Assembly: GCA_015680685.1 (NCBI GenBank)
Contig: MNCI01004927.1
Location: 283,952 to 327,820 of the forward strand
DNA length: 43,869 bases
Direction: 5' to 3'
Origin: Gnetum montanum
Lineage: Eukaryota; Streptophyta; Gnetopsida; Gnetales; Gnetaceae
A model generated the notes under the pieces. It did not search any database, was not told the DNA's origin, and saw only the letters and a program-made list of their open reading frames with translations. Every line of letters begins with the position of its first letter. The stretch's first letter is position 1. The translations under genes were made by a program, and so were the position numbers. Shown here piece by piece: positions 23,623 to 33,501 of the stretch.

Positions 23623-24386
23623 TGATAAATCCAAAAAAATTTAAGTTAAGGATATCGTAGATACGTTATCGTATCTTACCATACGTTATCATATAAACAA
23701 TATCACAGGGTGCATGCCAACCTATATAAGTAACACTTCGATATCCATAGTAGATTTGATAGCCTAGTAACATAACTCTTTTAGTTTGTTTTCTTGAATT
23801 TGGTACTTAGCAATGTCTACCCATAGTGTGATGTTTTGTAATTGAACGGAATCTTTATTCGAGTGTGATGTACTTGGATGCATTGCATGGTTGGCAATAA
23901 AGATCAAGATTAGTTTATTATTTTCATAGTTAATGTTTACGATTACCTGCAATTGACTTTTAATGTCATTAAGCGGAATGAGCACAACTAATCTCGAGCA
24001 TGTAAGTGTAACTACTTGGTAACCCAATAGTACTATCACTTGGTACATCTAGTAGTGTAGTACTTGGTAATCCTAGTAATAGTTGCATGAAGTCCAAGGT
24101 GTGATCAAAAGATTAGGACTGGTTGCTCATCACATAGGCTAGTTTAGATTTGTTTTACTTCATGTTTACTAGGAGCTTAAAGGCCAATACAACATCAATA
24201 TCATATACCTCATCATAAGTTAAACCATATGCACTAATTTTACTAGCTCATGTGGGAAGACAACAATCGCAAATGCTAACTAATTACTAGTATAATCACA
24301 TTACCCTATCTATAGAGTTTGACCAGGATTGTCTATGAACATTCATATCTCGTATGGTTGGGTGTTGGATACTCCACCACTCATCA
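23623..24386 (+). repeat. 5' LTR of element B
   Basis: 764 bp, from TGATAAATCC to CTCCACCACTCATCA. It is collinear with 36443-37348 but 142 bp shorter, through loss or gain of segments near 23915 and 24143. It contains TATATAAG at 23723-23730, an AATAAAGAT stretch near 23898, and repeated CTTGGTA units at about 24015-24070. Confidence 0.85.
23723..23730 (+). promoter_or_regulatory. TATA box of 5' LTR of element B
   Basis: TATATAAG about 100 bases into the LTR, matched by TATATAAA at 36558-36565 in the other LTR. It is the probable start of R about 30 bases downstream. Confidence 0.5.
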
Positions 24387-24387
24387 T

Positions 24388-24405
24388 TGGCGTCGTTGCT
24401 AGGAA
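24388..24405 (+). other. Primer-binding site of element B
   Basis: TGGCGTCGTTGCTAGGAA begins two bases after the LTR end. The first eleven bases match the tRNA-Asp complement TGGCGCCGTTG with one change. It has the same primer type and spacing as element A. Confidence 0.75.
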
Positions 24406-24523
24406 TAAGTCAATTGTATACTAAGTAATTAATTTTCCAAAGTTTTTTGTATCAAAACCTAACTCTAATCTTCACAACCTTAATAAAAAGCACACTTAAC
24501 ATAAGCCATTAGAAAATGATAAC

Positions 24524-26420
24524 ATGGCTTCACATAATGATCAATTATCACCTCCCAAGGAAATGAGTAGTGACAAAATTACTGATGAAGAAGACTAGGG
24601 AATGCCAATGTAGACACATATTACTTATGCTCACACTGATCTATACCATATAGACTTCACATTCATGTTCAATTAAGACAAGTAAATGAGGTGGATAGAT
24701 ATGCAAGGTAACATAGTCCTACCTCTCAAATGTGCAACACTAAACATGCTACAAACTGCTCTAGGGGAAATGCATTTGGACCATATTCAAGAAGGGTACC
24801 ATGTGGCTCAACACATGACTAGATGCTACGAACCTATAAGGGAGAAGATGAAAAGAGATTTTGTTATGGAAATTAAACATGCTCATACCTTATGGAAATT
24901 AAACATGCTCATGTCAAAGGGAAGAAAACCAACACAGCTATCATCATAGAAGAGATTGATCCTGATCATTTCATTTTGAGACATCTCCACCAAAACCATG
25001 AGGAGCCATCAAAGGCACCTATCATCATACTAGAAGAACCTTTCAAAGCCCAACTTCACTCTACTCTGGTAGAGACACACAAAGGGGAGGCTACTGACTC
25101 AAGATACAAGTAGGACTCTAGGCCAAGGGATCCTGCTAAGTCCTACCAAGAAACTCACAAGAGTCATGAAAGGACAACCAGTCGAGACTATTCTCCTATT
25201 ACATCCTCTACTTCACGACAATCATCAGAGGACTATGATAGGAGATAGCACAAGTACCAATATTTTGATAGGAAAAAGAGAAGAGCTCATGGTCATCATG
25301 ACCAATACTCAAGATATTCTGATTTAAAAGATGAGGAGTATGAAAGAAGGAGACATAAAGAAAGAAGAGAGGATCAAGAGAGCCATGTGCATAAAAGGGA
25401 TCACCACTACCACAGAGCTTATGCACCTAATCATGATGATGAACCCCTTATGGCAACCTGGAACATTATCAACATTCAAGAAGCAATCTACATGCCAACC
25501 AAACATGCGAAAGATAGTCGAATTAAATGGCTAGATAGTAATAACATGCCTAAATTTGAAGGAGGTTACAATGTTGATCCTCAACATCACCTTTAAGCAT
25601 TCCATGATGCCTGTGCCCTTCAAAACATCGAAAGTGATTGGAAGAAATTGAAGTCGTTTCCTAAAACACTTGTGAGGGAAGCAGAAAGCTGGTACAAGTT
25701 ATTAGAACCTAAATTCATCAAATGCTAGAGTACCATGCTTGAAATTTTTAATGACAAATATTAGACATATTCACAAGTGTCAAACCTAAGAAAGCAAATC
25801 CAGAACTAAAAATAATGAACTCACAAGACCCTTGATGCAACAATGAACAGATATTATTTACTGTTACATAGATGCCCAGGCCATGGATTTTCATCAAAGA
25901 AGAAGCAAAACAAGAGAGACCCTTGGGGTTTATGCCCAAGGAAGACTATCAAAATTAACTATCGATCAAATCCAAAGACTCATTGATCAAGTGGAAAAAG
26001 AAGAAGGAGAACTAAGAAAAAGGGAATTAGCTAAAGAGTACAATAGGAATCCATCAATCTGAAAAAGAGATGCATGAGTGTGTGATACCCAAGAGGAAGA
26101 AACCTTGGATCAAGTCATCAAGAAACAAATGCTTCTAATTCAGAAATAATTTGCCGATGTAGCAGCACATGTAGCGAAAATGTGGGATTCAATAAATGAA
26201 TGATGTACAGCAACACTAAAGATTGTGGAGGAGAAAGTAGAACAAGCACTCAACAAAGGCAAAGACAAAAAGAAGAAGAAGGAACTTGGATAAAAGAGCA
26301 AAGTTGCTTCAATAGATGGGTATTCAAACACCAACTTCACAAATAATGAAGGTTGCATTATGTGCCAATACAAACATCCTAAGGGATGTTGTCCAATCAT
26401 GGTACATCTAAAATAAATTT
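24524..26420 (+). pseudogene. gag of element B
   Basis: The start is at the ATG 24524-24526 (MASHNDQLSPPKEMSSDK), followed by early stops. Next come YAHTDLYHIDFTFMFN, matching the N-terminus in A, and an LPLKCATLNML segment. A highly charged, Ser/Arg-rich stretch at about 25130-25420 contains DYSPITSSTSRQSSEDYDRR and later EERRRHKERREDQ-type runs. The Gag core is at 25540-25740 (MPKFEGGYNVDPQHHL, then LKSFPKTLVREAESWYKLL). A charged helical region covers 25960-26290. The zinc knuckle CIMCQYKHPKGC is at 26354-26389, a C-x2-C-x4-H-x3-C pattern. Stops interrupt it throughout. Confidence 0.7.
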
Positions 26421-27130
26421 GGGAATATGCACTTAACCCATGATTTGTCCAAAAGCAAATGCCCAAACAATTATCTTATTCTCAAAGTAACTACAAGCAA
26501 TAACCTCAACCAATGTACTATCCTAGTGGAGCCTTGCGACAACCGCAAGAGCACTACCATCAGCAATGGTAGCAACCGCAATCATGGGCCCTGCCACTAC
26601 CATGCTAATAGTATCCATATTGAAAATTGGATCCTTATAAATACTATATCTAGCATCCAATCTCACCTGATCATACAAATGTTCAAACCCCACAATACTA
26701 TTCAACAAAATAACACAGATCGATGCCACCTAGGACCAATTCCAACTTATATGTGCAACCGCCAACAGTTGGACTTGCTACTCAACACTTTGGTCCTATG
26801 CCACCAGTGCCACCTCTTGTTATGTAGGGGAACTTGCCATCACAACCTCAATCAAAAAGTTCTACAAGGGTAGTTAATACATATGAGAGGAATGTTAATT
26901 ATGACTCTCAACGTAAGAAACAACCATTCTTTAGAACAAGCCCAAAGAAGACTTAACGAATGGATAACATGCCTAACTTCATTCCATCCACATTGAATCC
27001 TTTCCAATGTGATAAGCTTCCAACTTCATTAGTTCTAAGCAGCACAACTATCATGCTCACAGAAACACTAACCCATTGGATCAAGGTAAGGGCTTGTTCA
27101 TAAAAAAGAACTAATCCAAGAAGTCCCTTG
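26421..27130 (+). pseudogene. Pro/Gln/Tyr-rich gag-pol linker of element B
   Basis: In the polyprotein frame this region gives low-complexity sequence rich in Pro, Gln, Tyr and Ser with many stops (for example VQTPQYYS and MPPVPPLVM near 26800). It corresponds to the linker at 19690-19070 in A. No domain is recognised; the longer open frames here are in other phases. Confidence 0.45.
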
Positions 27131-27480
27131 GTTTATCTCTAAATAGCAAGACAAAAACCATGCAAAGCTTTATTTGATTCTAATTCTAGAGTAAATTTGA
27201 TATCTCAAGACATGCACTAGGCCTAGAACCTCCCAACACTAAAGAAAGTTAACAATTGTTTAGCACTCGTAGACTAGTTAATCACTGTTCCACTTGGACA
27301 AGTGGATGATGTGAATACCACCATCCATGGTTAGTCATATCTCACTAATTTTCTAGTAATTCATGTGAAGAAAAACAAGGGAGAGTTCCTAATTATCATG
27401 GGAAGAGCTTGGCTTAGCATCGTGGATGCTAAAATTGGAATTTGTAATTTATCCTTGGAAATTTCCAAGGAAGATGAAGC
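27131..27480 (+). pseudogene. Aspartic protease of element B
   Basis: The site equivalent to DLG in element A reads FDSNSRVNLIS near 27173-27206. The aspartate is kept but the glycine of the D-x-G triplet has become asparagine, so the active site is damaged. The C-terminal hallmark FLIIMGRAWLSIVD follows at about 27389-27430. The alignment with A runs on through ICNLSLEISKE. An in-frame stop lies between the halves. Confidence 0.7.
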
Positions 27481-27839
27481 TGAAATCATACACAAACGAA
27501 GGATTCCATGTATCACAGAGAGTGATCATGAGTGCAATTATGTGCAAAGAATTTCGGCCATTAAACAAAATGAGACTAAGGCATGTAATCAATGCATAGA
27601 AACAAGTTATATGTAAAACTACTTGTATGCAATAGCCACCCAACAAGAGGACACCCAGTGGCTAATTACCAGTGAAGAAACCCAATATGATAAGTACATG
27701 GAACCAGAAGAACATATCATCAGTACCTACGTAGCAGAAATAGATAAGCTAGAAAAATTAAGGAAAAAACACTCTTACCCTCAAAACAATCAAGAGGAAG
27801 AAACAGACTAGGGACACTTAGAAATCCTAGACACAATGG

Positions 27840-28760
27840 AACCATAACCGTTGGAATTGAAGGCCCTACTGGAAAAATTAGAATACACAATTCTGAGAAA
27901 CAAGAAGCCGGTAATTATCAACACCAACCTAGACAAGGAACAAAAAGGGAAACTATTGGAAGTGCTCAACAGATGGCCCACAACATTCGCATGGTCTTAT
28001 GATGAGATAACAAGAATTCATCCACAAATTTGGCAACACTAGATCTACACTGATCCTACATTCAAACCAAAACACCAACCTCAATGAAGACTTAATCCTA
28101 AACTCAAGGAGGTAGTAAAGCAAGAATTATAAAAGTTGTTAACAAAAAAATTCATTTATCCAATTGTGGATAGTGAATGGGTAAGCCCTTTGGTGATAGT
28201 TCGAAAGAAGGGAGGAAAATGGTGCATCTACATAAATTTCCAGTTGTTGAACTTAGCCACATTTAAGGATTATTTTCCATTGCCCTTTGTTTATCAAGTC
28301 CTAGACACAATTTTAGGACATGAGTACTACAGTTTTCTAAATGGGCACAATAGACATAATCAAATTTGCATTACACTAGAGGACCAAGAGAAAACCACAT
28401 TCACCAACCCATGGGGAATGTTTGCTTACAGACAAATGTCTTTCGATCTGTGCAATGCACCAACAACCTTCCAAAGGTTGATTTTAAGCATTTTCCAAAA
28501 GCACATAGGCAATGGTGTTGAAGTTTTCATGGATGATTTCTCCACATACAGGCTAGATTTCCTACATGAAATGGATTGGTTGGAGCAAGTACGTAAAAGA
28601 TGTGTTGAAACTAATTTGAAGCTCAATTTGTAGAAGAACCATCTTATGGTCCAAAAAGGCATAGTACTATGACACAAAATCTCCCAAAAGGGTATACAAG
28701 TATATCCTGAAAAAATCATAATCATCCAAAATATCACTGAAAGGCCATAAATAGTAAAAA
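27840..28760 (+). pseudogene. Reverse transcriptase of element B
   Basis: Segments in order: TTFAWSYDEITRIHPQIWQH (27980-28040), FIYPIVDSEWVSPLVIVRKK (28152-28210), KDYFPLPF near 28270, YYSFLNGHNRHNQI (28328-28370), WGMFAYRQMSFDLCNAP (28411-28460) and FMDD at 28526-28537. The first catalytic aspartate is asparagine here (28340-28342, FLN instead of FLD), so this copy would be catalytically dead even without the stops at 28040 and 28630. An open stretch of 165 codons (28136-28633) is the longest intact piece. Confidence 0.85.
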
Positions 28761-28769
28761 AGATGTAAG

Positions 28770-29350
28770 ATCCTTTTTAGGCCATATAGAATACAATAGA
28801 AGATTTATTGAAAACTTCTCAAAAATAGCCAAACCATTGGTAGAACTCACAAAGAAGGATGAACCTTTTGAGTGGACTAAGTCATGTGAAAAGGCATTCG
28901 AAACTTTGAAATAGAAGTTAGTTGACACACCAATCATTCAAGCCCTAGATTGGTCAAGGCCTTTTCATATCATAACTAATGCCTCTAATTATGCACTTGG
29001 TGCAATACTAACACAACTTGATGATCAAAAGAGATCGTACTACATACACTGTGCCAGCAAGAGCATCACCAAAGCACAATTAAACTACATCACAACTGAA
29101 AAGGAGCTGATGGTTGTGGTGTATATGCTTGAAAAATTCAGACATTATATGCTTAGTTACCAAATCTATGTCCACATAGATCATAGTGCCATCCAATTTT
29201 TAATGAACAAGCCAATGATCAATCCCAAAGTGATAAGATGGCTTATGATTCTTCAAGAGTTTGGCATCACAATGATTGATAAAAAGGGGACAAAAAATGT
29301 TGTAGTTGATCATTTATCAAGGTTGAAATGGGACAAAAACAACCAAGTAG
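28770..29350 (+). pseudogene. RNase H of element B
   Basis: Segments: DWSRPFHIITNASNYALGAI (28948-29010), YITTEKELMVVVYMLEKFRH (29089-29145), VHIDHSAIQFLMNKP (29171-29215) and VVVDHLSRLKW (29296-29330). The usual D-E-D-D set is therefore N-E-D-D: the first aspartate (normally TDAS) is asparagine at 28978-28980. The second half is an intact open frame of 130 codons (29110-29502). Confidence 0.8.
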
Positions 29351-29549
29351 AACCATTATCAGACCAATTTCCTGATGAGGACCTCTTCACTAAAATAATA
29401 ATCGTTGTAAATTCAACAGAACAATCATGGACTACAAAGTACCTAACGTATCTCATCATACAAGAGCTTCCTATTGAATGGAACAAGAAACAACATGAAT
29501 AATTCCTTCACAAAGCTAAATAATACATAGAAATAAATGACAACCTATA

Positions 29550-30676
29550 TAAAGTGAGCCTAATCGTGTGTGCCTAATCGTGAGCAGCAAAGAGTGTTAC
29601 AAGATGTCCATGAAGGTTCATGTGGTGGCCACAATGCAAGGTGTAGAATAGCACTTAAATTACTAATGGTAGGCTACTTCTAGCATACTCTATTTAGAGA
29701 TGTGCACACCTTCACCCAATCATGTGAATCTTGCCAAAGAGATGGAGGAATTATGGCCAAATATGAAGGGTCGCAACACTAGATACAACTACTGGAACCT
29801 TTTGATATTTGGGGAATTGATTTCATGGGACCCATTCAACCAATGTCAAATGAAAAAGCATACATTACTATGACTATGGATTATTGCACAAAGTGGGCAA
29901 AGGCAACAACAGTAAAAGATTGTACAACAAAAACGGCTACCAAGTTTTTTCAACAACATGCATTGAACTAATTTTGAGTACCTAGAACCCTAATATCAGA
30001 CAATGGGACCCACTTCACCAATGCTGCCTTTAAGAAACTCATGCAGCAACTTGGCATCAACCATAAATTAACAACACCGTACCATCCCCAAGAAAATGAT
30101 CAAGCTGAAGTTACTAATCGTGAAACTACTAGAATACTTAATAGGATGGTTAGTAGGTTTAGACATGATTGGAGTATGAAATTAAATGATGCTCTATGGG
30201 CCTATCTAACATCTTGGAAATTACCTATAGGGTACACCCCATATGAGTTAGTTTATGGAAAGTTACTAGTACTTCCAATCCAGGAAAAGCTTCACACTTT
30301 AGCTACCGCTAGTGAACTTGACCTTAATTTGAGTTTAGCATAAAAGGAACATCTAATGAATTTAAAATTTTGAGTTTGGAATAGTGCTGTCCACAAGCAC
30401 TATTCCAAACTTAGGCACAATTCGTAGATAAGAAATCTAACAATACAATCGGACAACAAGGTCTTTTATTATAATCCTAGTCATTTACCCCAAAAGGCTA
30501 AATTTCAGACACTTTGGGAGGGACCATACATAGTACACATCACTTATCCATCTGGTGCCTTACATAGTCATCACCCATCTAGCGTAAATAAGCTTATCCT
30601 TGTCAACATCCAACAAGTCAAACCATACTATGAGTACTCACCAGTCTTCCACTTGTTCTATCTTCCATTTCCCTGA
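29550..30676 (+). pseudogene. Integrase of element B
   Basis: The zinc-binding part reads VHEGSCGGH and then CESCQRDGG (29608-29748). The core reads GIDFMGP near 29815 and MDYCTKW near 29875, with SDNGTHF at 29996-30016 and the glutamate of QAEVTNRE at 30107-30109, so the acidic triad is retained. An open frame of 100 codons (30041-30343) covers the rest of the core, including GYTPYELVYG. The C-terminal part reads VFYYNPSHLPQKAKFQTLWE and then QQVKPYY before a stop at about 30676. There are stops near 29683 and 29970. A perfect 16-bp inverted repeat interrupts the linker at 30373-30411. Confidence 0.85.
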
Positions 30677-32301
30677 TCTTCATAATAGTTGTGAGGGTGT
30701 CCATTTATAACTGTAGGCATCTTATTGATTTTTCTATATTCTTTGTTTTACAACTCCTTTCATTTTTCAATTTCTTTTACATTTTTCTCATTCTTTTATA
30801 CTTTCTCATTTCTTCAATTTTCACATTTTTAAAAATATTTTTCAATCATTTTAACATTTTTCATTCTTTATACTTTTTCATAATTTTTACCATCTTTTCC
30901 ATTTCTATTATACTTTTTTTCACATCCTTTGTAAATAATTTTTCAATCATTAATAAAACATAATTAAATAAATGCAAGATGTAGCCCAATAAGGTGAGAA
31001 TTTCTCTATGGAATCAAGTTATAAGAGACTAATTATTTGCACAATGAGCCCACATCATCCATTCATCCATTCCAATAATAAGAGGTTCTTACCATGGCCA
31101 TAATGATATTCTTTCCATCATCAAATTGAGAATAAACTTGTGATCATTATGCCTGGATAGAAAAGTGAAGAACCAAGTGAAATGAAGTGTGACATCATGG
31201 GGACTTGTGGATTCTTTTTGGAATATTATTGTAAGTTCTATCATGTTACCAAGGTCGTATTATATCCTTGTAGATCTAATGAAAAATGGAATTAAAAGCA
31301 AAATAAGTGCTACCTTAAAAAGGTTGACACAATTAACAAATAAAAGAGCATAGAATAAATTTCTGGGGGTTCCACTAGAAAGACATGTTACCAATGCCTA
31401 AAGGTAGGCAGCTTCTCAGAAATGTAAAAATAAAAATAAAGTGCCATGAATAAACTCCTCCCTTTGACAATATGCTAAGTGACAATACTCCTTGTAACAT
31501 TGATAGTCTTACAATTGTGATTCCAAGAGATGAAACGATGCAATGTCACTAGAATGTGGTCTAGACTTAGTTTGAATCTTCGACAAAAAGGCTAATGATT
31601 ACCTTAATCATAATAAAACATAAGAATTCATTATGCCTATGGTAAGGCACCTCACATCATGATTTCTGCAATCCCTTCTAAAACCATTTCATCTCATTAT
31701 TTGAATAATCATAACTTATGATTTTGAGTAACATAGAGTTATTTTTTCCAATTTGGTGGTACTAACGTGTGTTTTGCTAAACATGTATGCATTAAATTCA
31801 ACTCCTTAAGTGCCTAAGAACACTTTTAGGAGTGGTTATACAAGGGCACTAAGGGCTAGAGCCTGCTTTGGGGAGGACCCACTTGTATAACTATTGTATC
31901 TTATATGTGCTAAGCGATGCCACATCATCTTGAGCCTTCCAATTCCAATAAATAACAACAAATACTTCTCATATCATTCACACTATCCATTCTAATAACA
32001 CAATAATGTTGTCTTTCTCATCCATTCCATCAAGACCTCATATACTTTCATCGCCCAAGATTTCGTAATCATGGACTTTCAATGCTCATTTTTTACAATT
32101 AAAGCATCATCCCCATATCAAGACCCTTTCAACATGATGCATATCTTCCAATTATCCTATGAGACTCAAAATTTTTTTCAAAAGAAAAACATTTAGAAAT
32201 TTTAATTTTTCTATGGTGACATTACATCTACGATATTGCAAGCACCCACAATATCGCATCTACGATGTCACATTTAGAATATCGCATGCATAAATACTAT
32301 A

Positions 32302-32992
32302 TGATGAGTGGCGAGGTATCCCTACACTCAACCATACGAAACGAGCATAGCACGCGTGATCCGGTCGAACTCCGCAGACTAAATGCCTAAACGCCGCAAG
32401 GAACACTTGGGGTTAATTAATCGTTTTCTTCCCAGACTTACTTGTTGTTGTCACGGTGTATGGTTAAGTAAGTCCGAGGTATATGATTTTTTTGGTCTTT
32501 TTAGGTTTATCTTCTATGCTAAGGGGTGAATGGTTGAGAGAACTAACTACTCTAACTAATGTCCTAAGTCTAAATTAACTAGCGTCAGCATCCATTCCCA
32601 CTTACCGTACACACCCTGAACTGTGCAACTGTGGCTACCAAANTTACACATTCGTCAATGCTTGTAACCAAGTCGTACTCATGCCGCGCTACTAGGAAAG
32701 CAATAAATAACATTAAATAAACTTATCCATGTACCGCAAGGTTTATCCACAAATCTTGTCTTTATTGTTGTACACAACTTGCGCTCAGGTACAAAGCTGC
32801 TCGAATAAAGAACTGTTCACTTGGGGGACTCCTACTGCGGGCACATGGAAAATATTCTATCTCTGGGGTGATCAATCCGCCAAAGCTTCGCTACTTCTAA
32901 CCTCTATATGCAAATGAGGGGAGTGCCGCCTCTTATTTATAAATTTGGCGGCGGACCGCGATATCGCGGCTTGTGCATATCGCATCTCATCA
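32302..32992 (-). mobile_element. Solo LTR C nested in element B
   Basis: 691 bp, from TGATGAGTGGCGAGGTATCC to CGCATCTCATCA, flanked on both sides by CTATA (32297-32301 and 32993-32997). The perfect duplication shows that it inserted after B. It resembles the LTR of element D at roughly 88-90 percent over the first 200 bases by eye, but lacks the repeat expansion of D. It has the TATA box at 32933-32941 and one complete GCGATATCGC palindrome close to the U3 end. It has the same minus orientation as A and D. One base (32643) is unresolved (n). Confidence 0.9.
32933..32941 (-). promoter_or_regulatory. TATA box of solo LTR C
   Basis: TATAAATAA on the minus strand, identical in sequence and position to the boxes in A and D. 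Confidence 0.5.
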
Positions 32993-33501
32993 CTATATTT
33001 AGTGCAGGGGATATAAAAAAAAATTTCACTTCTGAATTTCATAAGGGAGTTATTTCCAATTTTTCTTTGTAGCTAAGAGCTTTGACACTCCAACTTCTAG
33101 CGCCCATAACTTGCTCATTATTGCCCAGATTTATGTGATTTTCAAATCTACGTGATCCTAGAGTTATCACCTTAGTCATGGGAGGTGCTAGAAAGGAAAA
33201 TTTAAGTCAATTTTTTCGAAATTGCTAACAATCGAAAGGTATTATAGAGGTAAGTTTAAGGAAACATATTAAGAACTTTTAAAGTAAACCACTCATGTTA
33301 AGGACAAAACAACTTTAAGAAGACTTCTAATTGATCATACCACTTATTTAAAGTGCTAATGGGGTTGTTATTGAAAAATCTTCTAACTCTACAATCATAA
33401 TGAACTAAGAACTTGATATGACTAAGGGTATCAGTAAGGTATCAAATTGTTGCTCATTTATGAGAATATTCTAGTAATTCTAAACCCTTGATTGATTGTA
33501 G

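Larger units (their letters stand above)
30677..33490 (+). other. Non-coding tail of element B after integrase
   Basis: It begins with a T-rich pyrimidine tract (about 30715-30955), as in element A at the same place. Blocks shared with A lie at 31042-31072, 31373-31390 and 31859-31883. Around 32215-32290 there are repeated ATATCGC and CTACGAT motifs like those in the U3 of the family, just before nested LTR C (32302-32992). Sequence from 32993 to 33490 has no assigned feature. Confidence 0.5.

Noticed and set aside
30691-30963. 90-codon very hydrophobic plus-strand frame, possible membrane protein
   Set aside because: The F/I/S-rich translation is explained by a T-rich pyrimidine tract present at the same place in element A. 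No conserved residues are shared between the two.
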